NCBI GenBank assembly: GCA_947097085.1
Contig: CAMUQR010000005.1
Location: 1-25,178, forward strand
Direction: 5' to 3'
Length of the DNA stretch: 25,178 bases
Source of the DNA: an uncultured Candidatus Saccharibacteria bacterium
GTDB lineage: Bacteria > Patescibacteriota > Saccharimonadia > Saccharimonadales > Saccharimonadaceae
The notes below the pieces were generated by a model, which did no database searches, was not told the DNA's origin, and saw nothing but the letters and a program-made list of their open reading frames with translations. Each line of letters starts with the position of its first letter. Within the stretch, counting starts at the first letter, position 1. Positions 1 through 7,186 of this stretch are shown piece after piece. The position numbers were made by a program, and so were the translations under genes.

Positions 1-1
1 T

Positions 2-571
2 GAATTGCGCAATAACCCATTCAAACGTCGACACATTATCAACTTGTGGCAGTATCAAGACATGTCCGAACCACATGGCCTCGACCCGTGCGCTTATGAG
101 ACAAGTTGGTCTGTCCGTCCACTCAACAATATACCGTTTCTGGACATGACGCTAATACAGCGTAGCTCAGATTATTTAGTCGCTGGCCACATCAATAAGT
201 TACAATACGTAGCACTCATGATGATGGTGGCACGCCATTGCAGGTTTGAGTTGGGCAATTTCTGCCATTTTGTGCAAAATCTGCACATCTATGACCGACA
301 TTTACCCCAAGCGGAACAACTCCTGGAGCGCTATAACGAGTATAAACGTTATTTCAATACGGTGAAATCTGCTCATCCTCATACTCCAGATGTAGTTTTG
401 TTTCAAGATAAGCATTCTGACTGCATTGACGATGTGCGACTTGCGCAACAACCAAAATTAGTGTTAAATCCATCAAAAGTCGAATTTCAAGATATCGAAA
501 TCACGGATTTTGAGCTAATTGATTACCATCCAGACACAGAAAATATGGATCGATTTGATATCGCGATCTAA
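2..571 (+). CDS. thyA: Thymidylate synthase, C-terminal part (5' end outside window)
   Basis: Makes dTMP from dUMP using methylene-tetrahydrofolate. The reading frame is open to the left edge, so the N-terminal part is missing and the TTG at 5 is not a true start. Visible family features are the Arg pair of KRRHI, the nucleophile Cys in LDPCAYET (codon 89-91), the phosphate-binding QRSSD, the Asn of GHINK, and HIYDRH, which matches the His-x-Tyr pair that contacts dUMP. The end (PKLVLNPS, then ITDFELIDYHP) is typical. From memory the pattern PCxYETxW resembles the Bacillus subtilis ThyA type more than E. coli. About 35 extra residues (roughly bases 335-450) lie between the HxY helix and the PKLVLNP strand. 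It heads a thyA-folA-tmk operon, 19 bases before folA. Confidence 0.95.
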   Translation, partial: ELRNNPFKRRHIINLWQYQDMSEPHGLDPCAYETSWSVRPLNNIPFLDMTLIQRSSDYLVAGHINKLQYVALMMMVARHCRFELGNFCHFVQNLHIYDRHLPQAEQLLERYNEYKRYFNTVKSAHPHTPDVVLFQDKHSDCIDDVRLAQQPKLVLNPSKVEFQDIEITDFELIDYHPDTENMDRFDIAI

Positions 572-590
572 GCAAAAAGGGGTTGAAATA

Positions 591-1124
591 ATGTCAGAAA
601 TTCTTAAGGCAACAATTCTGGTCGCAATGGACCAAAACCGCGCCATTGGAAGAAACAATCAACTGTTATGTGATCTCCCAAAAGATCTCGAAGCTTTCAA
701 AGAGATGACTCTTGGCCAAGTAGTGATCATGGGTCGCAAAACTCAAGAATCACTCCCTCATGGCTATCTCGATAAACGTCATAATATTGTCGTTACAAAG
801 CAAGAACACTTGAGTGATGATCGCTTGATTATCACTCACAGTCCTGTACAAGCCCTGCTTCGCGCTAATGTTATTGTTCAAAATAGCAATAACATTGCCA
901 CGGGGATATTCGTAATTGGCGGACAGCAAATCTACCAAGAGTTTATTAAGCGAGATTTAGTTGATAAAATTATCATCACCCAGATTTTGCATAAGTTTGA
1001 GCAATGTGATGCATTTTTTCCGCAACTTGAACTTGATAACTGGCACCTTGCCAATAAACCTGTCAAAATAACCGATGGCGGTTACAAGACGGAAAGACAA
1101 GTTTATGCTAAAATTAAAGCATGA
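591..1124 (+). CDS. folA: Dihydrofolate reductase
   Basis: Regenerates tetrahydrofolate from the dihydrofolate released by thymidylate synthase; the pairing with thyA is functional. The product is 177 aa, against 159 in E. coli. The ATG at 591 is chosen because AAGGGG at 577-582 sits 8 bases upstream; a longer reading from 519 would overlap thyA. Landmarks are the N-terminal strand (ILVAMDQNRAIG), the substrate-binding LPKD with acidic Asp32, VIMGRKT (NADPH), the GG of FVIGGQQIY, and a Thr equivalent to E. coli Thr113 (IITQ). The near-invariant Trp before the LPxD motif (E. coli Trp22) is Cys27 here. The stop overlaps the tmk start in ATGA, so translation is probably coupled. Confidence 0.95.
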   Translation: MSEILKATILVAMDQNRAIGRNNQLLCDLPKDLEAFKEMTLGQVVIMGRKTQESLPHGYLDKRHNIVVTKQEHLSDDRLIITHSPVQALLRANVIVQNSNNIATGIFVIGGQQIYQEFIKRDLVDKIIITQILHKFEQCDAFFPQLELDNWHLANKPVKITDGGYKTERQVYAKIKA

Positions 1125-1750
1125 ACGGAAAATACATTGTAATTGAGGGTACTGACGGGTCAGGTAAGTCAACCGTCAGTGCCAGACTGATTGAGAAACT
1201 CAAAGCAGAGGAGGGGGTGAAGATCTGGTCAATCCACGAACCTGGCAGCACGCCGATCGGGGAGGCCATTCGCACTATTGTCAAAGATGCTAGCTTAGAG
1301 CGCTCGCCGCTGACCGAATTACTACTGTTTACTGCAGCTCGAGCTGAGCTAGCCGAGCTCATCAAACAGAAATTAGAGGCTGGCGTATGGGTAATTTCGT
1401 CAAGAAATTACTTATCGTCCATTGTCTATCAGGGCACAGGACGAGACTTGGGTATGGATTATGTTCAAAAAGTCTGTGATGATTTATTGCCAGATTTTTA
1501 CATTCATCCAGACTTAACAATCGTTATCGATGTCGATACTCAAACCGCGTCTGATCGTCGTCACCAGCGCGATGCGGAAGCTTCTCAGCGTGATGCGTTC
1601 GAATCGCGCGATGAGACTTTTCAACAGAAATTAGTTGATGGTTATCGTACGATTGCTAGCAAGCAGAGCCTGCCGATACTAGACGGCCGTCATTCAATTG
1701 ACCAGCTCGCTGATGAAGCTTACGAGCTGATTCGTAGTCACCTCCTTTGA
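1121..1750 (+). CDS. tmk: Thymidylate kinase (dTMP kinase)
   Basis: Phosphorylates dTMP to dTDP, the step after ThyA. It is 209 aa, normal for the family. The P-loop EGTDGSGKST is at residues 9-18. HEPGSTPIGE corresponds to the usual REPGGTxxGE, and SRNYLSSIVYQG to the family's DRYxxSSxAYQG. The usual Asp of the DR motif is therefore Ser, although the Arg remains. The lid region (around QRDAFESRDETF) is followed by the conserved VxxGYRxIA helix. The ATG overlaps the folA stop by the ATGA arrangement, giving an uninterrupted dTMP-to-dTDP operon. It ends with TGA just before a hairpin terminator. Confidence 0.94.
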   Translation: MNGKYIVIEGTDGSGKSTVSARLIEKLKAEEGVKIWSIHEPGSTPIGEAIRTIVKDASLERSPLTELLLFTAARAELAELIKQKLEAGVWVISSRNYLSSIVYQGTGRDLGMDYVQKVCDDLLPDFYIHPDLTIVIDVDTQTASDRRHQRDAEASQRDAFESRDETFQQKLVDGYRTIASKQSLPILDGRHSIDQLADEAYELIRSHLL

Positions 1751-1763
1751 TTTTTTGAAAAAC

Positions 1764-1791
1764 CACTCTGAATTATGTCAGGGTGTTTTTT
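1764..1791 (+). terminator. Intrinsic terminator of thyA-folA-tmk
   Basis: Arms CACTCTGA (1764-1771) and TCAGGGTG (1778-1785) pair over 8 bp with one G-T wobble around a 6-base loop. A run of T follows from 1786. It lies 13 bases after the tmk stop. Confidence 0.85.
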
Positions 1792-1799
1792 ATTTCAGC

Positions 1800-1838
1800 A
1801 ATAAAAATACCCCACAAGGCGAGTAGGGTATTTTTATT
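1800..1838 (-). terminator. Terminator after tRNA-Lys
   Basis: AATAAAAATACCC (1800-1812) pairs with GGGTATTTTTATT (1826-1838). Read on the minus strand the stem follows directly on the tRNA 3' end and finishes in a T-rich run. The T-rich arm on the other strand means it may also back up the tmk terminator. Confidence 0.8.
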
Positions 1839-1914
1839 GGAGGAGCTGGAGGGGCTCGAACCCTCGACACCCTGCTTAAGAGGCAGGTGCTCTAACCAGC
1901 TGAGCTACAGCTCC
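1838..1914 (-). tRNA. tRNA-Lys (anticodon CTT)
   Basis: Reading the minus strand gives a full cloverleaf: acceptor GGAGCTG/CAGCTCC, D arm GCTC...GAGC, anticodon stem CCTGC/GCAGG with loop CTCTTAA (anticodon CTT, decoding AAG), variable loop GTGTC, and T arm GAGGG-TTCGAGC-CCCTC. The 3' CCA is encoded in the DNA. The discriminator base (73) reads T, unusual for a lysine tRNA. Its own promoter lies at 1927-1955 and a terminator follows directly. Confidence 0.96.
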
Positions 1915-1926
1915 AAAACACTGGTT

Positions 1927-1955
1927 ATTATACACCCAAACTCTGTTTTTTTCAA
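1927..1955 (-). promoter_or_regulatory. Sigma70-type promoter of tRNA-Lys
   Basis: On the minus strand TTGAAA (1950-1955) is followed after 17 bases by TATAAT (1927-1932), 12 bases before the tRNA. It sits in the short gap after the murA stop, so the tRNA does not depend on murA transcription. Confidence 0.8.
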
Positions 1956-1965
1956 GGTTTTATCG

Positions 1966-3498
1966 CTAATAAAGCATCTCAATATCCGCACCCAACGAAT
2001 TAAGACGGCGCGCAAAATCCTCATATCCCCGATTAATAGAATAGACGTTACGTAAAATTGACTCACCTTTTGCGGCTAGCATACCGAGCATAATCACCAC
2101 CGCTGGACGCAAGGCAGGTGGAGTGACGATTTCCGCTGGACGAAAATCAGTCACACCTTCGATATAAATACGATGCGGATCGAGCAGTTGATTACGGACA
2201 TTAAGCTTTGACAATTCCGTCAGATAAATCGCCCGATTCTCATACACCCAATCATGAATCAAAGTTCGACCTTGCGCCTTAGAGGCAATAATTGCAAAAA
2301 ACGGCAAGTTATCGATATTTAGACCAGGAAATGGCATAGGGTGAATTTTATCAATTGGTGCCACCAACTGTGATTTATAGAGCTTGATGTCGACGAGCTT
2401 AGTTTGACCATTACGCGATAAATAAACTGGTGATTGTTCAAACTTCAACCCCATTGTGCGCAAAGTCTCTAATTCTATTTCCAAAAAATCAATCGGCGCA
2501 CGACGAATTTCAATCTCTGAATCAGTCACAATTCCAGCCGCGATAAAACTCATCGCCTCAATTGGATCTTCACTAATTTCATATTCCACATCGCGATTAA
2601 TATCAGCCTGACCATAGACCGTCAGATGAGTAGTGCCAACACCATCAATTCGAATACCTAGCTGTTGCAGATAAAAACAAATATCTTGCACCATATAGTT
2701 CGGACTAGCATTGTGAATATGGGTAATTGCGTCTTTTGAAGCAGCTGCAAACAGAATATTTTCCGTCACGGTATCACCTCGCTCAGTCATCACGATTGTT
2801 TTTTCAGCCACTCGTGGATCAGTGACGGTCGCGTGATAAAAATCATTCTTGGTTTCGATCGCCAAACCAAACTCACGCAGTCCCGCCAAATGTGGTTCCA
2901 CCGTGCGCTTGCCGAGATTACAACCACCAGCATACGGCATCTTAAACTTCGGATAACTATTCATGATTGAACCCATCATCATTAGCACGCTACGAGTGCG
3001 TTTGGCGGCTACAATGTCCATCTCGTCGAGTTTTAATTTCATTGGTGGGGTAATTTCCAAATCAGCACCACCGTTAATCCAACGCAGTTTCACACCAATA
3101 CTCTCTAGTACCTCGATAATACGATTCACTTCCTCGATATGTGGTACGTTTTTCAGAGTCGTACGACCTTTATTAATTAAACAACCACACAATAAGCCCA
3201 CCGCTGCATTTTTTGATGAACGAATTTCGATCGCGCCGGTCAATTCTCGACCACCGTTGATTTTAAAATGAACTGTACCTTTTTTATTAAACGCCAGAAG
3301 CTCAACATGCAGAGCTTCCGAGATTTTTTCAATCATCTCGATACTTAGGTTTTGATTACCATTTTCGATGCGATTCACAGCTGATTGCGAGGTACCAATT
3401 TTTTTTGCCAGTTCCGCCTGGGTCATCTGTCGCCAAGCGCGCGTTTGACCGATTAACTCACCAATTTTTAGTTTATAATTTGAGGGTTCCATTGTCAT
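1966..3498 (-). CDS. murA: XRE helix-turn-helix fused to UDP-GlcNAc enolpyruvyl transferase (MurA)
   Basis: MurA transfers enolpyruvate to UDP-GlcNAc, the first committed step of peptidoglycan synthesis. The protein is 510 aa, about 90 longer than E. coli MurA. Residues 10-68 are a classic Cro/CI-type HTH (TQAELAKKIGTSQSAVNRIE). From about residue 75 comes a complete MurA: SSKNAA with the catalytic Lys/Asn, the catalytic Cys193 in AGGCNLGKR, an Asp in FPGLNID matching E. coli Asp305, YENR, ALRP and INRGYE near the end. The enzyme therefore looks active. The ATG at 3498 and one at 3492 both follow GGAG (3502-3505); the second has the more usual spacing. An inverted repeat and promoter lie immediately upstream, so DNA binding to its own leader is a natural inference. 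Enzyme call very sure; role of the HTH unproven. Confidence 0.95.
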   Translation of the reverse strand: MTMEPSNYKLKIGELIGQTRAWRQMTQAELAKKIGTSQSAVNRIENGNQNLSIEMIEKISEALHVELLAFNKKGTVHFKINGGRELTGAIEIRSSKNAAVGLLCGCLINKGRTTLKNVPHIEEVNRIIEVLESIGVKLRWINGGADLEITPPMKLKLDEMDIVAAKRTRSVLMMMGSIMNSYPKFKMPYAGGCNLGKRTVEPHLAGLREFGLAIETKNDFYHATVTDPRVAEKTIVMTERGDTVTENILFAAASKDAITHIHNASPNYMVQDICFYLQQLGIRIDGVGTTHLTVYGQADINRDVEYEISEDPIEAMSFIAAGIVTDSEIEIRRAPIDFLEIELETLRTMGLKFEQSPVYLSRNGQTKLVDIKLYKSQLVAPIDKIHPMPFPGLNIDNLPFFAIIASKAQGRTLIHDWVYENRAIYLTELSKLNVRNQLLDPHRIYIEGVTDFRPAEIVTPPALRPAVVIMLGMLAAKGESILRNVYSINRGYEDFARRLNSLGADIEMLY

Positions 3499-3517
3499 TT
3501 TCTCCGTTTTTGATAAA

Positions 3518-3552
3518 ATATCACCACCGAGATAATATACTTATGGTGATAT
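3518..3552. promoter_or_regulatory. Inverted repeat in the murA leader (candidate operator or attenuator)
   Basis: ATATCACCA (3518-3526) and TGGTGATAT (3544-3552) are perfect 9-base arms separated by 17 bases, centres 26 bp apart. They lie between the predicted transcription start and the murA ATG. The size suits a dimeric XRE-family regulator. Alternatively the RNA could fold and, with the TTTTAT that follows on the minus strand, act as an attenuator or as the terminator of the upstream clp-like gene. Confidence 0.55.
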
Positions 3553-3568
3553 ATTAAACTATAAACTC

Positions 3569-3597
3569 ATTATAACTAAACACAGCTGCAAGTGCAA
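3569..3597 (-). promoter_or_regulatory. Promoter of the HTH-murA gene
   Basis: Minus strand: consensus -10 TATAAT (3569-3574), 17 bases from a weak -35 TTGCAC (3592-3597) placed just past the stop codon of the upstream gene. The predicted start of transcription (about 3562) leaves a leader of about 64 bases holding the inverted repeat. Confidence 0.65.
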
Positions 3598-3606
3598 GCA
3601 CTTCTT

Positions 3607-6009
3607 TTAAGATTCAAGCACTGCCTGTAGGTCAGCAAGCGAGATTTCAATCATCCGCTGATCACTAACTTCACCAGCAATAATTGACTTAGCGACAATA
3701 TTTTCGACTGATTTTTGAATAATCCGACGCATTGGACGAGCACCTAATTGCGGATCATAACCCTTATCGACCAGATAGTTTTTAGCTTCATCGCTAACTG
3801 AGACTTGGATTTTTTGATTGGTGAGGTTTTTATTAAGACTAGCTAAAATTAAATCAACAATCTGAAGCAGTTCTGGTTTTTCCAACGGCTTAAAAATCAC
3901 AATTTCATCAAAACGATTCAAAAACTCCGGTCGGAACTGATGCGATTGAATTAAATTATTAATAAATTCTTGTTCAAAATCGCTAATTTTAACACCACGG
4001 TTGATATAATCTTGAATCTCCAGCGCCCCAGCATTGGACGTTGCAATAATAATCGCATCACGAAAACTCACTTCTTTATTGTCTTCATCACGTAAAATAC
4101 CTTCATCTAACACCTGCAATAATGTTGTCAGTACTGATGCATGGGCTTTTTCAATCTCATCAAGTAAAATCACCGAAAAAGGTTTAGTCATCACCTGAGC
4201 TGTCAAGCTATGTGGATTTTTTGCCCCGCTCTCAATCAAGCGCGCCACATCCTCCACTGTTACAAATTCGTTTAAGTCCAAGCGAATTAAATTATCTTCG
4301 CCGTTAAAATAAACTTCACTCAGAGCCTTGGCTAATTCAGTTTTACCGACACCAGTCGGACCAAGGAACAAAAAAGTACCAATCGGACGATTCTGATTAC
4401 GCACGCCAGCCCGCGCTCGTCGCAGAGCGTCACTCACCACTTGTACCGCTCGCACCTGGTTAATCATCCGCTCATGAATCAGATTTTCAAGATCGAGGAG
4501 CTTCTGACGCTCATCAGACTGCGAAACCGCCGAGATTTTAACACCAATAGTTTTTTCGAGCGCCTGTTGCACTGACACGAACCGCACCAATCCTTGTTCG
4601 TGATAACTCGCCGCTGATTCCAGTAGCTTGATTGCCTGTCCGGGCATCGCCACATCGTGAATATAGCGACTGCTCAGCCGATAAGCTTCTTTGAGCGCCT
4701 GATACATAAAAATTACTCCCAGGCGCGACTCCATTGCCACCACTTTATCCTGCAACACCAGCATCGTATCCGATTGCGAGGTTGGCGCCACCATAATTTT
4801 ATTCAGAGCGTTAGCTAGCCCAGGTGTACGCTGAGAAATCTGTAAGAAATGTTGCTCATTCATGGTCAAAATCATCCGCAAATTGCCCGCTTCGAGAATC
4901 GGTAATAAAATATTTGTCAAATCAACTGAACCAGTCCCCTCCTCAAAGAATAATTCCGCATTATCTAAACAAACAATGATATTTTTTGCCTGATAGGCTT
5001 CACCTAAAATACGCGCCACCAGCCCTTCAAGACCGCCACGATCCGGCGCAGCTGCTACTAGACTAGCCGCGTCCAAGATAATCACCTGACGAAAACGTAA
5101 GCTATCCGCTACTTTTGCACTGGCATCCATCAATCGCTCCGCAAAACCCTGCACAATATTGGTCTTGCCAACGCCATAAGGCCCAACCAAAGCCACATTT
5201 TGCCGACCACCACCCGCAAAAGTCTCAACCATGTGATTAATCACATCTTGGTGAGCGGGAATCTTTGCCGAGAGTAGGCGCTGACCAGACAACGCCTCGG
5301 AAATATTATGCCCAAACCGACGCAACAACGGAATATAGCCAAATGACCAATCACGAGCAATCCCACCAGTTTTGACAAACTGACCAGCCTGATGTTTTAA
5401 AGCATGCAAATAATCATGCCAGCGCACCCCTTGTAGTAAATCATCATAATCCAGTTGAATTTGTGCCAAAATCCCCTGATAACCCGGAAAGTTCTTAATA
5501 ATAGCCAGCGCCAAACAGCCTCCGGAAATCGTGCGTGAACCAGTTTGTTCGCGAATCGCAATGGCATCACGCCAGATTTGCTCGGTATCAGCTGAATTTT
5601 TAGAAGCAATTTCTTGAAAAAACCTCACCCCTGTCCCGAAGCGTAGTCCGATAAAAATTCCACTCGAGGTCGTCCCCACGATAGTCGCGATATCATATGG
5701 CGACGGATTATCGGGCAACCGACCAAGCACACTACTTGATAAAACATCATCCACTGTCTGGTGTTCATTTTCGATAATTTCCAAGCGATATAGATTATAA
5801 CGCCACCACTGATAAACCATCACTGGTACACTCGTCATACCAAGTGCTAACCAACCGAGTGAATCTCTAATGACAATTAGACTAATACCAGAGATAACCA
5901 ATCCAAATGCCATAACTTTAAGCATTAAACGCCACACTGGGCTAATACCCACCGTCAAGCGTGCCTTGCGCGATCGCAGTGATTGATGATTATATCGCGG
6001 TTCAATCAT
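3607..6009 (-). CDS. Membrane-anchored double-AAA+ Clp/Hsp100-like ATPase
   Basis: A Clp/Hsp100 protein-remodelling ATPase of 800 aa. It lacks the usual Clp N-domain. Instead residues 29-48 and 52-68 form two membrane segments, so both ATPase domains should face the cytoplasm at the membrane. First AAA+: Walker A GPYGVGKT (276-283) and Walker B IVCLDN (345-350), where the catalytic Glu after Asp is Asn. Second AAA+: GPTGVGKT (550-557), ILLDE (614-618), sensor ATSN, Arg finger LNRFDE (697-702) and sensor 2 GARPMRR (756-762), all intact. I see no IGF/VGF-type ClpP-docking tripeptide after the second sensor 1, so proteolysis via ClpP is not indicated. The ATG at 6009 is chosen because it overlaps the stop of the upstream small membrane protein (ATGA), implying a coupled pair. 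Its substrate is unknown. Confidence 0.9.
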   Translation of the reverse strand: MIEPRYNHQSLRSRKARLTVGISPVWRLMLKVMAFGLVISGISLIVIRDSLGWLALGMTSVPVMVYQWWRYNLYRLEIIENEHQTVDDVLSSSVLGRLPDNPSPYDIATIVGTTSSGIFIGLRFGTGVRFFQEIASKNSADTEQIWRDAIAIREQTGSRTISGGCLALAIIKNFPGYQGILAQIQLDYDDLLQGVRWHDYLHALKHQAGQFVKTGGIARDWSFGYIPLLRRFGHNISEALSGQRLLSAKIPAHQDVINHMVETFAGGGRQNVALVGPYGVGKTNIVQGFAERLMDASAKVADSLRFRQVIILDAASLVAAAPDRGGLEGLVARILGEAYQAKNIIVCLDNAELFFEEGTGSVDLTNILLPILEAGNLRMILTMNEQHFLQISQRTPGLANALNKIMVAPTSQSDTMLVLQDKVVAMESRLGVIFMYQALKEAYRLSSRYIHDVAMPGQAIKLLESAASYHEQGLVRFVSVQQALEKTIGVKISAVSQSDERQKLLDLENLIHERMINQVRAVQVVSDALRRARAGVRNQNRPIGTFLFLGPTGVGKTELAKALSEVYFNGEDNLIRLDLNEFVTVEDVARLIESGAKNPHSLTAQVMTKPFSVILLDEIEKAHASVLTTLLQVLDEGILRDEDNKEVSFRDAIIIATSNAGALEIQDYINRGVKISDFEQEFINNLIQSHQFRPEFLNRFDEIVIFKPLEKPELLQIVDLILASLNKNLTNQKIQVSVSDEAKNYLVDKGYDPQLGARPMRRIIQKSVENIVAKSIIAGEVSDQRMIEISLADLQAVLES

Positions 6010-6383
6010 AGCGTCACTCCCATAGCCAGTAAGACCACCCCGATAATCGGTAATGATGGCGCCATCAACCACAAAATAATTTTTAATATATCAATCACAA
6101 TTGTTGTAAAAATCACAATAATTGCAAAAAGCAGAACCGTTGAACGGATTAAACCACCGATAAAACGAGCAATTAGTTTATCAAGACCGGCACGAATTTT
6201 ATCATCGAGCGATTGTCCGCCGGCCGAATATGAATCAATTAACCGAAATGGTGTAAATAGCGTTTTGATTAGCAACCCCACCGAAAAAAAGTCAGTAATT
6301 TTCGCCAACTGCAGTCCCAGGCGTTGCATAAAGCCCTTGAGACCATCAGCATACCACCAGCTAATAAAATCGACAAATAGCAT
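6006..6383 (-). CDS. Small membrane protein coupled to the Clp-like ATPase
   Basis: Not a family I recognise. At 125 aa it has an amphipathic, aromatic N-terminus, a central SAGGQSLDDKIRAGLDKL stretch, and two hydrophobic segments near the C-terminus, the last ending in ...LLAMGVTL. The stop overlaps the start of the ATPase gene, which suggests that the two form a membrane complex (inference). The ATG at 6383 is preferred because TATAAT lies exactly 6 bases upstream and there is no Shine-Dalgarno, predicting a leaderless mRNA. An in-frame ATG at 6422 also lacks an obvious ribosome site. Confidence 0.75.
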   Translation of the reverse strand: MLFVDFISWWYADGLKGFMQRLGLQLAKITDFFSVGLLIKTLFTPFRLIDSYSAGGQSLDDKIRAGLDKLIARFIGGLIRSTVLLFAIIVIFTTIVIDILKIILWLMAPSLPIIGVVLLAMGVTL

Positions 6384-6389
6384 AAGCTT

Positions 6390-6418
6390 ATTATAACAAA
6401 TCCGACGCCTAGTCGCTA
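6390..6418 (-). promoter_or_regulatory. Promoter giving a leaderless transcript
   Basis: Minus strand: TATAAT (6390-6395), 17 bases from a weak -35 TAGCGA (6413-6418). Only AAGCTT separates the -10 from the ATG at 6383, so +1 should fall on the A of the start codon. Confidence 0.6.
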
Positions 6419-6445
6419 GCATATTATCACTCTCACATTCTCTCT

Positions 6446-6476
6446 AAAAACCTCCGGGTCTTGAGAACTCGGAGGT
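6446..6476 (-). terminator. Terminator of ppa
   Basis: On the minus strand ACCTCCG and CGGAGGT pair over 7 bp (6470-6476 with 6450-6456), followed by a T run (6446-6450). It lies 22 bases after the ppa stop. Confidence 0.8.
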
Positions 6477-6498
6477 CAAATACTTAATTCTGTAGTAT

Positions 6499-7029
6499 CT
6501 AGCGATTATTCCAGCGATCGATCGCGTCTTTAATCACAACTTTTGCTTCTTCAATATCGCCCCAAGATTCAACTTTGGTTGAACCAGGTTTTTTCAATGC
6601 CTTGTAATTATTAAAATGGAATTCAATTTGTTTAATTAACTGTTGCGGCAAATCTGCCAAAGTCTTAATTGCGTCACCATTATTGCGATCATCAGCTGGA
6701 ACGGCTACCACCTTGTCATCAACTTCACCATCATCAACAAATTTCATCACGCCAATAATTCGCGCCTCGAGATAAATACCAGTGGTCAGCGGTTTGTCAG
6801 TCACTAGCAGTACATCGAGCTCATCACCATCTTCATCGAGGGTTTGAGGGATAAAACCGTAATTAGTTGGTTTTGCAAAGATTTCTGGCTCGACACGGTC
6901 AAGTTTCATCGCACCGACTTTGCGATCCCATTCAATTTTGTGGCATGAACCAGTTGGAATCTCCACTACCATATTAATCAAACCATTCTGATAATCACCA
7001 GGGGTCAAAATCTGATTAAAATCTGCCAT
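6499..7029 (-). CDS. ppa: Inorganic pyrophosphatase (soluble family I)
   Basis: Hydrolyses pyrophosphate to phosphate in the cytoplasm, pulling biosynthetic reactions forward. It is 176 aa, close to the 175 of E. coli. The metal-binding signature DGDELDVLL, the upstream substrate strand (YGFIPQT) and the downstream VPADDRN...D region are all present. The ATG at 7029 (MADFNQ) is chosen over one 18 bases upstream because AAGGAG sits 5 bases before it. It has its own promoter and terminator, so it is a single-gene unit. Confidence 0.96.
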   Translation of the reverse strand: MADFNQILTPGDYQNGLINMVVEIPTGSCHKIEWDRKVGAMKLDRVEPEIFAKPTNYGFIPQTLDEDGDELDVLLVTDKPLTTGIYLEARIIGVMKFVDDGEVDDKVVAVPADDRNNGDAIKTLADLPQQLIKQIEFHFNNYKALKKPGSTKVESWGDIEEAKVVIKDAIDRWNNR

Positions 7030-7070
7030 ATTACTCCTTATACTCATTAGCTTATTTTAATTATGAGATT

Positions 7071-7099
7071 ATTTTAACAGATAACGGAGACTAGCGCAA
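7071..7099 (-). promoter_or_regulatory. Promoter of ppa (extended -10)
   Basis: Minus strand: TTGCGC (7094-7099), 17 bases, TAAAAT (7071-7076), with TG one base before the -10. The leader to the ATG is about 35 bases. Confidence 0.65.
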
Positions 7100-7124
7100 A
7101 CCGCACCACTCGGTTTTTTAGCGC
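7094..7124. repeat. Nested inverted repeat over the ppa -35 box
   Basis: AAACCG (7098-7103) pairs with CGGTTT (7111-7116). An outer GCGC (7094-7097) can pair with GCGC at 7121-7124. Read on the + strand the inner hairpin is followed by more T, like a terminator, but no + strand gene lies upstream. It overlaps the ppa -35, so an operator role is also possible. Confidence 0.35.
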
Positions 7125-7128
7125 GAAG

Positions 7129-7169
7129 AAAATCCCACCGTAGATGATCATTATCCAGGGCGGGATTTT
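7129..7169 (-). terminator. Terminator of rplA
   Basis: AAAATCCCACC (7129-7139) pairs with GGCGGGATTTT (7159-7169), 11 bp with one wobble or mismatch. T runs on both strands make it potentially bidirectional. It lies 17 bases past the rplA stop. Confidence 0.8.
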
Positions 7170-7186
7170 TATAAAAACACGAGTTT

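Noticed and set aside
1783..2055. 90-aa + strand open frame across the tRNA
   Set aside because: It runs through two terminators and the tRNA-Lys gene; chance frame.
5983..6396. 137-aa open frame on the + strand opposite the small membrane protein and the start of the ATPase gene
   Set aside because: It mirrors a better-supported gene pair with ATGA coupling and a promoter. It has no ribosome site and no recognisable domain.
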